From contig JAKFVU010000002.1 in NCBI GenBank assembly GCA_021732025.1, forward strand, positions 62,001 through 126,000: DNA of 64,000 nucleotides. The letters run 5' to 3'. This document shows, piece by piece, positions 33,950 to 43,483 of this stretch (positions within the stretch are counted from its first letter, which is position 1; each line of letters begins with the position of its first letter). Both the position numbers and the translations under genes were made by a program. The notes beneath the pieces are model-generated. The model was not told the DNA's origin, did no database searches, and saw only the letters and a list, made by a program, of their open reading frames with translations. This DNA comes from Candidatus Obscuribacterales bacterium (GTDB taxonomy: Bacteria; Cyanobacteriota; Vampirovibrionia; Obscuribacterales; Obscuribacteraceae).

Positions 33950-35401
33950 ATGTGCGGAATTATAGGCGTATCAGGCACTACTGACGCTGCTAGAGATGTA
34001 TTTGTCGGATTGATGAATCTTCAGCATCGTGGGCAGGATGGCGCGGGCATACTGACCCTGGCAGAAAGTGGCAGTGAGCTTTTCAATCTACAAAAAGGTA
34101 GCGGTCTGATTGAGAATGTCTTCTCTGAGCGCTCTTTTAAAAAGGGCCTTAAGGGCAAGACAGCCTTGGGACACACACGCTACGCCACCATCGGCAGGCA
34201 AGACCCCAACTTATTACAACCTTTCTTCGACGCCCGCTCTACCATCGGCATTGGCCACAATGGCAATATCGTCAATGTATATACTCTGCGCGATGAACTA
34301 GCTCAAGCCGGGCTAGAGTACACCCCCGCCAGTGAATCTGACTCAGAAGTCATTCTTAAACTCTTGGCCCTAGAACTAGATGGTCACGAACCAAGCGCGG
34401 CGACCATGTTCAAAGCCATTGAAGCCAGCATGCACCGTTTAGTGGGCAGCTATGCAGTGGTGGGAATTGACGGCACCGGTGGTCTCTTTGGCTTCCGCGA
34501 CCCCGATGGCATCAGACCTTTGGTACTTGGCAGTCGCGTCAACAGTGAAGGCATAGAGGTTTACTCTTTGGCCAGTGAGTCGATTGCCCTTACTTATTTA
34601 GGCTACACAGTTGTAAACGAAATAGCCCCCGGTGAAGCAATTTATATCGCTGCTGATGGGAAAGTATCGCGTCAGATACTCTTTCAGCATTCAATTTCAC
34701 CATGCATGTTCGAGTCTGTTTATTTCTCGCGGGTTGAGTCTGAGCTGGAAACACACTCTATATATGAAACTCGCTTTCAGCTAGGACTAGTTCTGGCCGA
34801 GCGCATTAGAGAGCTGGGAATTGTCGCCGATGTTGTGGTTCCGGTGCCAGAGACTAGCCGAAGTGCAGCAATAGCGATAGCTGAGGCCCTTGACCTGCCA
34901 TTTCGCGAATCACTAATTAAGAACCGTTATGTCAATCGCACTTTTATTCTAGACGGCCATGCCGCTAGACAAGAAGCAATTCGCCGCAAGCTCTCGCCTA
35001 TCTCTTCAGAAATTCGCGGTAAGCGTTGTTTAGTTATCGACGATAGTATTGTGCGGGGCACCACCGCTGCGCAAATCATCGAACTAATGCGCCAGTCTGG
35101 AGCTAAAGAAGTAATCATGGCTTCCACATGTCCGCAGATTCAATTCCCTTGTTACTACGGGATTGACTTCCCCAGCCAGGACGAACTAGTTGCTTACAAC
35201 TGTACCGACGAAGAAGTAGCAAAAAAACTAGGGGCAGATCGAGTTGTCTTCCAAACAATCGAGGGTCTAAAGAAAGCTCTGAAAAAAGATACTCTTTGCA
35301 CTGGTTGTCTCACAGGTATCTACCCGACCGATGTCGCTTGTGGCAGCGACTTCCAATCGCAAAGACTAAAAGACCGCACCACTCTCATTCGCAAATCATA
35401 G
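33950..35401 (+). CDS. purF: Amidophosphoribosyltransferase
   Basis: 483 residues from the ATG of MCGIIGVSG, needed so that Cys becomes the N-terminal nucleophile after Met removal; GAGGGA lies 8 nt upstream, whereas the track GTG start would add an incompatible leader. N-terminal Ntn glutaminase domain (NLQHRGQDGAG, GHTRYAT, GHNGNI), C-terminal phosphoribosyltransferase domain (CLVIDDSIVRGTTA). Cysteines in SPCMFE, PCYYGID and LCTGCLTG fit the B. subtilis-type 4Fe-4S cluster, but there is no propeptide. It makes phosphoribosylamine from PRPP and glutamine, the committed step. First gene of the plus-strand pur series. Confidence 0.96.
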   Translation: MCGIIGVSGTTDAARDVFVGLMNLQHRGQDGAGILTLAESGSELFNLQKGSGLIENVFSERSFKKGLKGKTALGHTRYATIGRQDPNLLQPFFDARSTIGIGHNGNIVNVYTLRDELAQAGLEYTPASESDSEVILKLLALELDGHEPSAATMFKAIEASMHRLVGSYAVVGIDGTGGLFGFRDPDGIRPLVLGSRVNSEGIEVYSLASESIALTYLGYTVVNEIAPGEAIYIAADGKVSRQILFQHSISPCMFESVYFSRVESELETHSIYETRFQLGLVLAERIRELGIVADVVVPVPETSRSAAIAIAEALDLPFRESLIKNRYVNRTFILDGHAARQEAIRRKLSPISSEIRGKRCLVIDDSIVRGTTAAQIIELMRQSGAKEVIMASTCPQIQFPCYYGIDFPSQDELVAYNCTDEEVAKKLGADRVVFQTIEGLKKALKKDTLCTGCLTGIYPTDVACGSDFQSQRLKDRTTLIRKS

Positions 35402-35416
35402 GTAAGGAGAAAAAAG

Positions 35417-36610
35417 TTGTCGGTTGACTTGCAAGACCTGATTCTGGCTTACGACGGTTCGGTAAAACGGGTCTGGCGACCAGAAGGCGACGACGGCTCT
35501 TACTGGTTTGAATTTACTGATGACTACTCGGTGTTCGACTGGGGCAAAATGCCCGATACCATTTCTAATAAAGGCAAAGCCCTGGTTGCTCTCGGTGCCT
35601 TCTTCTTTCAGCATCTAGCAGATAACAAGACTTGGATAAATCTGAGCGAATCAGTGCATCTCTCAATCTTCAACCAAGATTGGCTCAATAAAAGAGTAAA
35701 CCAACCACTATTTCAACGCCTCACCACCCACGGTGCGCGGCATCATTTTCAAGGTTTAGTCGGCAGCGATGGCAAAGCTCTTACCATCGAACAGATAGCC
35801 AACCACCAAGCCTACATGTCAGTGGTAAAAGCTGAAGTACAGCGGCCCGAGCCCACTTCGCTGCTTGATCAAACGGTCTTTTATTACAGCCACGACATAA
35901 CCGATGCTAGACGACTGGTTCCCCTAGAAGTTGTATTTCGCTTTGGCATGCCCCCTGGTAGCTCGCTGAAAAGCAGACTCGAAGCAGACCCGAGCTATGC
36001 CCAAACTCTTGGATTGAGCAAGGTGCCAGAAATAGGATGGTTCGAGCGGCCAGTGCTCGAATTTTATACAAAGCTAGAACCTAAAGACAGACTATTATCT
36101 ATTCAAGAAGCCCTGACCATATCTGGCCTTACTCCCAAACGATTTGAAGAGCTATGCGAATTAGCTTACGCTACAGCTCTAGCAATCTATCATCACTTTG
36201 CTGAGCGGGGCATCGAGCTATGGGACGGCAAATTTGAATTTCTCGAAGACCACAAAGGCTTGCTCTTAGCCGACAGCATTGGACCCGACGAATTAAGGCT
36301 CGTCTATAGCGGCCACAGTCTATCCAAAGAAATGATTCGTCAGTTCTACCGCGATTCTAGCTGGCAAAAAACCATTGCCAAAGCGCAAAAAATGGCCCTC
36401 AGTCAAAACAGGCTTGATTGGCAAGAAATTTGCACAAAAGATTTGCACGAGCAACCATCGCCGCTTTCTCCACAGTTCAAAGCTGTAGCTGACAAACTCT
36501 ACGGAGTGCTAGCCAACCACACCATTGGCTACGACGTCTTTCCGCAGCATCCGACTTTGCCTCAATTTGTAGACTCAATCAATGTTGCTGCGCAAAAAGA
36601 AGGTCAATGA
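35417..36610 (+). CDS. purC: SAICAR synthetase-type protein (long form)
   Basis: 397 residues, much longer than the 240-residue PurC of many bacteria. Family blocks: YWFEFTDDYSVFDWGKMPDTISNKG (ATP region), LVPLEVVFRFGMPPGSSL, ELWDGKFEFLED and LLLADSIGPDELRL. It joins CAIR and aspartate using ATP. The extra length lies in the middle (about 110-170) and the C-terminal third, which includes DSSWQKTIAKAQ; longer PurC forms are known. The start TTG follows AAGGAG by 6 nt. purD begins one base after its stop. Confidence 0.92.
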   Translation: MSVDLQDLILAYDGSVKRVWRPEGDDGSYWFEFTDDYSVFDWGKMPDTISNKGKALVALGAFFFQHLADNKTWINLSESVHLSIFNQDWLNKRVNQPLFQRLTTHGARHHFQGLVGSDGKALTIEQIANHQAYMSVVKAEVQRPEPTSLLDQTVFYYSHDITDARRLVPLEVVFRFGMPPGSSLKSRLEADPSYAQTLGLSKVPEIGWFERPVLEFYTKLEPKDRLLSIQEALTISGLTPKRFEELCELAYATALAIYHHFAERGIELWDGKFEFLEDHKGLLLADSIGPDELRLVYSGHSLSKEMIRQFYRDSSWQKTIAKAQKMALSQNRLDWQEICTKDLHEQPSPLSPQFKAVADKLYGVLANHTIGYDVFPQHPTLPQFVDSINVAAQKEGQ

Positions 36611-36611
36611 G

Positions 36612-37937
36612 ATGAAAGTTCTGGTTGTGGGCGGCGGAGGCAGAGAGCATGCAATATGCTGGAAGCTTTCTTTGAGCACCAGAGTTAGACAAATATTCTG
36701 TGCCCCCGGCAATGGTGGCACTGCAAAATGTGACAAGACCGAAAATATTGATATTGCCGCAATGGACTTTGACAAACTCATTGCCTTTGCCAAAGACAAT
36801 GCCATCGACTTAGTTGTGATTGGCCCAGATAACCCATTAGCTGAAGGCATCGTCGATAGCATGGAAGCTCAGGGTCTGAGAGTTTTTGGCCCGAATAAAA
36901 GCCAGGCCAAGTTAGAGTGGAGCAAAGCTTACGCTAAAGAAGTTCTCAACCAACTGAACATCGCCACAGCCCGTTTTGCCACAGCTAATTCGCAACAGAC
37001 CGCCGAAGCAATTGTCAAAGCCAATCAATGGGCCCGAGTGGTAAAAGCTGATGGGCTGGCCTTAGGCAAAGGTGTCTTTGTCTGTGCCAGCGAAGACGAC
37101 GCCTTACAAGCACTCAATACAATTTATAAAAGCGGAAAATTCAGTGACAAAAAAGTCGTCATTGAAGAAATGCTCAGCGGCGAAGAAATCTCACTGCTCA
37201 CTCTTTGCGATGGCAAGACTTTGACACCATTGTTGCCTAGTCAAGATCATAAGCGACGCTTTGACGATGATCTAGGACCTAACACAGGCGGCATGGGCGC
37301 CTATGCACCGGTGCAGCTGTACGAGAAACATAAAGAAGCTATTCAAAGCAGAGTGTTAGAGCCCTTGCAAAAAGCTCTGGCTGAGGGCAAACTCAACTTT
37401 AAGGGTGTGCTCTACATCGGTCTTTTGATGCACCATGAAAAATCTAGTGCAGACAAATCGAGTAAAAACCAGCCTGAGCCCTATGTCTTAGAATTTAACG
37501 CTCGCTTTGGCGACCCTGAAACTCAAACAATATTGCCATTATTGCAATCTGATTTATTCGATGCTCTATACTCCTGCACCGATCAAACTTTAGACAAGCA
37601 ACAGTTATTGTGGTCTAAACAATCATCCTGCTGTGTTATCGGAGCCGCTCAAGGCTACCCTGATAGCTCTTCAAAAGGCGAGACAATAACTTTTCCAGCC
37701 AATGAATCTAATGATGCTAACGAAATCATATTTCAGGCTGGCACCAAACTGCTAAGTACAGAATCCGGTGAGCAAACTGTCACCGATGGCGGACGCATAT
37801 TTGCCGCCGTAGGCTTAGCAGACAATATGGCCGAGGCTCGCCAGCGCGCTTACAAACTTATCGCCACTGTAAACTGTCAATCACTTGATTATCGCCGTGA
37901 TATCGCAAAGAGGGAAGCAACGTGCCAATCAAAATAG
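36612..37937 (+). CDS. purD: Phosphoribosylamine-glycine ligase
   Basis: 441 residues from the ATG of MKVLVVGGGGREHAICW; the track start ten codons earlier lies inside purC. ATP-grasp fold: KADGLALGKGVFV, HKRRFDDDLGPNTGGMGAYAPV and EFNARFGDPETQ. It makes glycinamide ribonucleotide. The start is one base after the purC stop and the 3' end overlaps the purN-purL gene by 16 nt, so the genes are tightly coupled. Confidence 0.95.
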   Translation: MKVLVVGGGGREHAICWKLSLSTRVRQIFCAPGNGGTAKCDKTENIDIAAMDFDKLIAFAKDNAIDLVVIGPDNPLAEGIVDSMEAQGLRVFGPNKSQAKLEWSKAYAKEVLNQLNIATARFATANSQQTAEAIVKANQWARVVKADGLALGKGVFVCASEDDALQALNTIYKSGKFSDKKVVIEEMLSGEEISLLTLCDGKTLTPLLPSQDHKRRFDDDLGPNTGGMGAYAPVQLYEKHKEAIQSRVLEPLQKALAEGKLNFKGVLYIGLLMHHEKSSADKSSKNQPEPYVLEFNARFGDPETQTILPLLQSDLFDALYSCTDQTLDKQQLLWSKQSSCCVIGAAQGYPDSSSKGETITFPANESNDANEIIFQAGTKLLSTESGEQTVTDGGRIFAAVGLADNMAEARQRAYKLIATVNCQSLDYRRDIAKREATCQSK

Positions 37938-40900
37938 CTGTGCTTGTTTCAGGCCGTGGCTCGAACTTAGAGGCTATTCTTACAGCCATCGAGAAGAAAG
38001 AATTGGCTGCTGAAATCGCCGTGGTGCTTTCTAACAATCCCGATTCGTATGCCTTGAAAATTGCTAAGAAGCACAACATTCCCACTGCTAGTGTCGACCA
38101 CCGCGGTATCTCGCGTAAAGAACACGAGAAGCAAGTTTTTCAGAAATTGAAGAAATTCGCACCTGACTATCTTGTCTTAGCTGGCTACATGCGCATCTTA
38201 TCAGGCGATTTTCTTACCCACTTCAAAGATGACAATGGCTTATATCGTGTCATCAATATTCACCCATCGCTTCTACCCGCATTTCCAGGCAAATCGGCCT
38301 ACGAAGACGCATTCAACTATGGTGTGAAAATATCTGGTATCACTGTGCACCTTGTAGATGAACAGGTTGATCACGGCCCAATATTGGCACAAGCAGTTTT
38401 TGAACGAAAAGCCGGCGACACTCTAGAGACCTTCCAGGCTCGCGGACTTGAACTAGAACACAAGCTCTTTCCTCAAGTATTGGCTCAATTAGCAGAGTCA
38501 AGCTTAGCGGCCATGACCAACTTAAATGTAGAGAGCGAAGCTGACTTGCCGAAAGCCACTAAAGCTAATGCTCAGAGCGCTGAAACGGCCAATAATAGCG
38601 AAACTCTTTGTGTGGCCATAGTTCCCAAATCTAGTGCCTCAGCTGAATCAGGGGCAGACAGCAAGACCATGGCCTTGCCTCTCTATTGGCTAACAGGTGC
38701 GAACTTAGAGCAAAGCGAAAAGCTGACCACAGCACTGCAAGAAATATTGGCTGACCAACTTCTAGAAGATGTCTGGTGTGTTGTTTCTAGTGAACGCAGC
38801 GCCTGGCTTTCACAGTGGAAAGAACAAGGTTTCAAGTGGTTCGCCGAAAGACAATATTTGCCTGGTGTGACAGATAACTTGGCCCGCACAGTCGAAGAAG
38901 CAATTCGCCTCAGCGGCCTCAAAACTAAAATCAACGTAGCATCCGGTTCAGCTTATCTCTTTGATGATTCTTTCAACATCAAACAAGTAGAAACTCACTG
39001 CCGCTACAGGCACTACCATCCGGTAACCGATAAATTCCGCATCCATGACCTCACGGCTCCGCACTTCACCAAATTACTTGAGTTTCCCCAAGTGCACTTG
39101 CCGTCAACTCCGGATCCAGAAGTTGTAGCCTTAAACTTAAGCGATATTGACTTAGAAAACTTGAGCCGCTCGCGCACCTTGGCCTTAAACCTAACTGAGA
39201 TGCGAGCTATTCGTGAATATTTCGAACAAGCATCTGTCACGGCAGAACGGGCCACCTACGGCCTAAGCCAATGGCCAACAGATGTTGAACTTGAAGTTAT
39301 TGCTCAGACCTGGTCAGAACACTGCAAGCACAAAATCTTCAATGCCATCATTCACGAGAAAAGTGCTCACGTCAAAGCCGTGCAAACCCTGACCATGAGC
39401 ATGGCCGGCACCTCCGCCACCAAACCAACCAGAAAGACCGAAGCCCGCACTATCACCAGCTTGTATAAGAGCTACGTGCAAGCGGCCACTAAAAAACTAG
39501 CAGAGAAAAGGCCAGATTTGTTATCGGTCTTTGTTGACAATGCCGGTGTAATTAAATGGAACGACGATTGGGGTATTTGCTTCAAAGTTGAAACCCACAA
39601 TTCACCATCAGCCTTAGAGCCATACGGCGGCGCGCTAACAGGAATACTTGGAGTCAATCGCGACATTCTTGGCACTGGCCTTGGTGCCAAGCCAATTTGC
39701 AACACCGATGTCTTCTGCTTTGCCTATCCAGCCGCAGATTTAGCCAATCGTCCCACCATGCTACCGCCCCAATCAATTATTCAAGGTGTGCGCAAAGGCG
39801 TGCAAGATGGCGGCAATAAGAGTGGCATTCCTACTGTAAACGGTGCTGTCTATTTTCATCCAGGCTACCGCGCTAAGCCGCTAGTGTTCTGTGGCACCGG
39901 TGGTCTCTTGCCCTTAACCGTTGACGGCAAGTGCGGCTATGAGAAACATACTGAAAATGGTGATGCCATCATTATGGTCGGCGGACGAGTAGGTAAAGAC
40001 GGCATACATGGTGCCACTTTCTCTTCTGAAGCATTGAACGTAGACTCACCAGTTTCTGCAGTACAAATTGGTGACCCCTTTACGCAAAAGCGCGTGACCG
40101 ATTTTATTCTTGAAGCACGAGACCTTGGTTTGATATCGGGTATCACCGATAACGGTGCCGGTGGTCTCTCCTCATCAGTAGGAGAAATGGCCCAGATAAC
40201 TGGTGGTGCCACTCTTGAAGTTGATCACATTCCTCTTAAATATCCGGGTCTAGCCGACTACGAAATTGTCATCTCCGAATCACAAGAGCGCATGACTTTA
40301 TCGTCAACAAAAATCGCTGAACTGCAAGAGCTAGCAGAAAAGCACAGTGTTGAGCTAACAGTAGTTGGAAAGTTCGATGACAAAGGTTTCTTCCGTATCA
40401 CTAGAGAAGGTAAAACCATTGCCCTGCTCGATCTCAAATTCTTACATGATGGTGCCCCGCGCTTAGAACTTGAGGCGCACTGGCAAGCACCAGTGACCAT
40501 AGATGAAGTGGAGCAACCACCGAAAAAGCTGGGCGAAGCTCTACTTGCTCTTCTTGGTCATGCCAATATCTGTAGCCGCGAGCCAGTAATTCGCCAATAT
40601 GATCACGAAGTACAGGGCGGCAGTGTCATCAAACCACTGATGGGCCCTGACCAGACAGCTCCATGTGACGCAGCTGTGATTCAACCCCTACTGAGTGAAT
40701 CTACTGGCTTGGCGGTTTCAAATGGTATGTGTCCGCAGTTAAGTGATTTTGACTCTCATCTGATGGCAATCTGTGCCGTTGACGAAGCCGTACGCAACGC
40801 CGTATGTGTGGGAGCCGACCCCAATAGCTTAGCTCTGCTCGATAATTTCTGCTGGCCCGACCCCGTAGTATCGAAGTCAAACCCAGACGGCAAGCGCAAA

Positions 40901-41683
40901 CTAGCCCAACTGGTTCAGGCCTGCGAAGGTCTCTATGACGCGGTGCTAGCCTATAATGCTCCGCTAATTTCGGGCAAAGACAGCATGAAGAATGACTTTG
41001 ACGATGGCACCGTGCGCATCTCCATTCCTCCAACCTTACTGGTCTCGGCCATAGGCAAAGTGCCCGACATCGAGCAAGTGGTCACCATGGAGTTCAAATC
41101 AGAGGGTGACCACATCTTCTTGGTCTCGGCTGGCGCTCTTGGTCTAGCCGCCACCACCTATGCTGGCAACATGAATTGGACCTCGTCGCTGCTTCCAGAA
41201 CTAAATCTCGAACAAGCGGCTCTCTTGTACCAAACAATATTTAGTGCCATGCAAAGCAATCTGATTGAATCGTGCCACGATCTATCAGAAGGCGGCCTAG
41301 CCGTTACCGTGAGCGAGTGCATCATCGGTAGTGATTTAGGAGCCGAACTTAACTCTGAAGCAGTGGTGACAGCAGCCGAAAATGGTGCCAGATTCCACGA
41401 CATGTTGCGCGAGCGCATGGACGTCGCCCTCTTTGCCGAAGGGCCAGCTAGACTGCTAGTGAGCGTATCGCCTGCCAATGTCGAAGCTTGGTTAGCCCTG
41501 TGGCCAGAGCATAAAGAACTGGCAAGTGACAGCAAAATATCTGTAGTAGAAATCGGTAAAGTTACCGAATCAGGTCTAAAGCTTGTAGACAAAGCCAGAA
41601 AAAGCGATTTAATCGATCTCGACAACGCCACCCTAAAACAAGCCTGGCAAGCAACTCTCCCCTTTGAAGAGGACTTCAAATGA
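37922..41683 (+). CDS. Fused PurN-PurL (GAR formyltransferase and FGAM synthase large subunit)
   Basis: 1253 residues. Residues 1-200 are a full PurN: GRGSNL, NIHPSLLPAFPG and the catalytic Asn112/His114/Asp150 set. A low-complexity linker (about 200-250) follows. The next part, about 255-420, precedes the PurL core and includes LPGVTDNLARTVEEAI...INVASGSAYLFD, which recalls the PurS fold. From about 440 the PurL core begins with TWSEHCKHKIFNA, then VKVETHNSPSALEPYGGA-like KVETHNSP, GANDNGAGGLSS-like TDNGAGGLSS and CHDLSEGGLAVTVSE. The C-terminus has no glutaminase; separate PurQ supplies ammonia. It would do steps 3 and 4 of the pathway. Start GTG overlaps purD. Confidence 0.9.
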   Translation: MPIKIAVLVSGRGSNLEAILTAIEKKELAAEIAVVLSNNPDSYALKIAKKHNIPTASVDHRGISRKEHEKQVFQKLKKFAPDYLVLAGYMRILSGDFLTHFKDDNGLYRVINIHPSLLPAFPGKSAYEDAFNYGVKISGITVHLVDEQVDHGPILAQAVFERKAGDTLETFQARGLELEHKLFPQVLAQLAESSLAAMTNLNVESEADLPKATKANAQSAETANNSETLCVAIVPKSSASAESGADSKTMALPLYWLTGANLEQSEKLTTALQEILADQLLEDVWCVVSSERSAWLSQWKEQGFKWFAERQYLPGVTDNLARTVEEAIRLSGLKTKINVASGSAYLFDDSFNIKQVETHCRYRHYHPVTDKFRIHDLTAPHFTKLLEFPQVHLPSTPDPEVVALNLSDIDLENLSRSRTLALNLTEMRAIREYFEQASVTAERATYGLSQWPTDVELEVIAQTWSEHCKHKIFNAIIHEKSAHVKAVQTLTMSMAGTSATKPTRKTEARTITSLYKSYVQAATKKLAEKRPDLLSVFVDNAGVIKWNDDWGICFKVETHNSPSALEPYGGALTGILGVNRDILGTGLGAKPICNTDVFCFAYPAADLANRPTMLPPQSIIQGVRKGVQDGGNKSGIPTVNGAVYFHPGYRAKPLVFCGTGGLLPLTVDGKCGYEKHTENGDAIIMVGGRVGKDGIHGATFSSEALNVDSPVSAVQIGDPFTQKRVTDFILEARDLGLISGITDNGAGGLSSSVGEMAQITGGATLEVDHIPLKYPGLADYEIVISESQERMTLSSTKIAELQELAEKHSVELTVVGKFDDKGFFRITREGKTIALLDLKFLHDGAPRLELEAHWQAPVTIDEVEQPPKKLGEALLALLGHANICSREPVIRQYDHEVQGGSVIKPLMGPDQTAPCDAAVIQPLLSESTGLAVSNGMCPQLSDFDSHLMAICAVDEAVRNAVCVGADPNSLALLDNFCWPDPVVSKSNPDGKRKLAQLVQACEGLYDAVLAYNAPLISGKDSMKNDFDDGTVRISIPPTLLVSAIGKVPDIEQVVTMEFKSEGDHIFLVSAGALGLAATTYAGNMNWTSSLLPELNLEQAALLYQTIFSAMQSNLIESCHDLSEGGLAVTVSECIIGSDLGAELNSEAVVTAAENGARFHDMLRERMDVALFAEGPARLLVSVSPANVEAWLALWPEHKELASDSKISVVEIGKVTESGLKLVDKARKSDLIDLDNATLKQAWQATLPFEEDFK

Positions 41684-42456
41684 TCAGGCCAAGAGCGATT
41701 GTGCTCAGCGGAGACGGAATTAATTGCAGCAACGAAACTGCGTTTGCTCTAGAGCAAGCTGGTTTTGAAGCGGTAATAAGTCACACCAGTGAACTATTGG
41801 CTAAGCCCAAGCAGCTGCTCAAGTCAGAGCTGTTGGCACTGCCTGGTGGCTTTTCTTTCGGCGACGAAATTGCCAGCGGCAAAGTACTAGCAGTGAAGAT
41901 TAGACACCGCATGCTTGAAGTGTTGCACTCATACATTGAAAAAGGCAACCTAGTTCTCGGCATCTGCAATGGCTTTCAGACCCTGGTTCAACTAGGTCTT
42001 TTGCCCAGTTCTGAAGAAGGTAGCGAGAGTATAGTCAGCCTCACCCATAACTCTGGCGGTCGGTTCATAAACCGCTGGGTGGAGATGACAGTCAATGCAG
42101 ACAGTGCTAGCAAAACAAGTAGCCCATTTTTCAAAGGACTAGACAAAATCAGTCTGCCCATCAGGCATGGCGAAGGTCGCATACAAGTGAGACCAGACGC
42201 CAAAGACGAGGCAGTCGCCATCGTTAACGAGCGCGCCGCTCTAAACTATGACGAAGATGTAAACGGCAGCTTTGAGAAAATAGCTGCTCTCACAAATGGT
42301 AAAGGCAATGTGCTCGGCCTCATGCCCCACCCTGAAGCCTACATTCGCCATTCGCAACATCCCGCTTTTCCTTCACTGAAGCGTAAGGGCATCACCTTCG
42401 AAAGCATGCCAGACGGATTGGCCATTCTCAAAAATGCTCACGCCTCACTAAGCTAG
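41680..42456 (+). CDS. purQ: FGAM synthase glutaminase subunit
   Basis: 258 residues, class I glutamine amidotransferase: nucleophile elbow LGICNGFQTLVQ with the catalytic Cys, and LMPHPEAYIRHSQHP with the His-Glu pair. It releases ammonia for the PurL part encoded just upstream. The start overlaps the purN-purL stop (ATGA), so equal synthesis of the two subunits is likely. purM follows after 8 nt. Confidence 0.95.
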   Translation: MIRPRAIVLSGDGINCSNETAFALEQAGFEAVISHTSELLAKPKQLLKSELLALPGGFSFGDEIASGKVLAVKIRHRMLEVLHSYIEKGNLVLGICNGFQTLVQLGLLPSSEEGSESIVSLTHNSGGRFINRWVEMTVNADSASKTSSPFFKGLDKISLPIRHGEGRIQVRPDAKDEAVAIVNERAALNYDEDVNGSFEKIAALTNGKGNVLGLMPHPEAYIRHSQHPAFPSLKRKGITFESMPDGLAILKNAHASLS

Positions 42457-42464
42457 GAAATAAA

Positions 42465-43454
42465 ATGACTCCCGAAAAACAAACCTACGCAGCAGCAGGA
42501 GTCGACATCGACAAGGCCGATCGCTTCGTCGACCGCCTGAAGAAAATTGCCCGGCGCAAAGAGCATGAAGCCATGTGGCAAGCGGCTGGCGGCTATGCTG
42601 CGGTCTATCCTAGTTATAGCGGCAACGGCATCGCCGTCACTACTGACGGTGTGGGCACCAAGCTCTTGGTGGCACATAAGCTGAAAAAGTTTGACACTAT
42701 CGGCATCGACCTCGTGGCTATGTGCGCCAACGATTTAATTTGTGTGGGCGCCACGCCAAACATTTTTCTTGATTATTTTGCGGTAGGAAAACTTGACGAT
42801 ACTGCTGACGCGATAATGGCAGGCATAGTGGCTGGTTGCGACCAAACAGGTATGCTCTTAGTCGGTGGCGAAACCGCTGAAATGCCAGGTGTCTACGAGC
42901 ACGGCCACTTTGACTTAGCCGGATTCGCCGTCGGTCAAGTGCGCCAAGAAGAGCTTCTTACCGGAAGCGAAATTGCTCCGGGCCAGAAATTAATTGGTGT
43001 AGCTTCAAGTGGCATTCACTCAAACGGGCTCTCACTAGCAAGAAAAGTATTGCCCGACAACGATGAAACTTATTTAGCTCTTCTCACTCCAACAGAGCTC
43101 TATGTCAAAGCAGTGATGGAAATATTGGACAAACATCGCAGCAGCGTTAAAGGTATAGCCCACATCACCGGTGGTGGCTGGACTAATTTGTTTAGGCTAA
43201 ATAGCGAAGTCGGTTTCGTCATCGACAATGCCCTGCCAGTGCCTGCCATCCTCACGGCCATTAGTGAGCATGTCAATGAAGAAGAGATGTACAAAACCTT
43301 CAACATGGGCATGGGTCTAGCTTTGATAATCGAAGGCGCTAGTGAACCAATTATCGAAATATTTGAAAAGCATAAAATGAAAGCACAGACAGTAGGGCAC
43401 GTTAACGAACGTGCCAAAACACTTAGTATCTCGAATCTAACAATTAGTGGATGA
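42465..43454 (+). CDS. purM: AIR synthetase
   Basis: 329 residues, the usual length. Begins with KQTYAAAGVDIDKADRFVDRLK; has AVTTDGVGTKLLVAH, MCANDLICVGATP, LVGGETAEMPGVY and AHITGGGWTNLFR, standard for PurM. It closes the imidazole ring of AIR from FGAM and ATP, between the PurL and PurK steps. RBS AGGAAA is adequate. Confidence 0.96.
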   Translation: MTPEKQTYAAAGVDIDKADRFVDRLKKIARRKEHEAMWQAAGGYAAVYPSYSGNGIAVTTDGVGTKLLVAHKLKKFDTIGIDLVAMCANDLICVGATPNIFLDYFAVGKLDDTADAIMAGIVAGCDQTGMLLVGGETAEMPGVYEHGHFDLAGFAVGQVRQEELLTGSEIAPGQKLIGVASSGIHSNGLSLARKVLPDNDETYLALLTPTELYVKAVMEILDKHRSSVKGIAHITGGGWTNLFRLNSEVGFVIDNALPVPAILTAISEHVNEEEMYKTFNMGMGLALIIEGASEPIIEIFEKHKMKAQTVGHVNERAKTLSISNLTISG

Positions 43455-43483
43455 CACTAAATGGCTACGCAAGGAAATCAACA

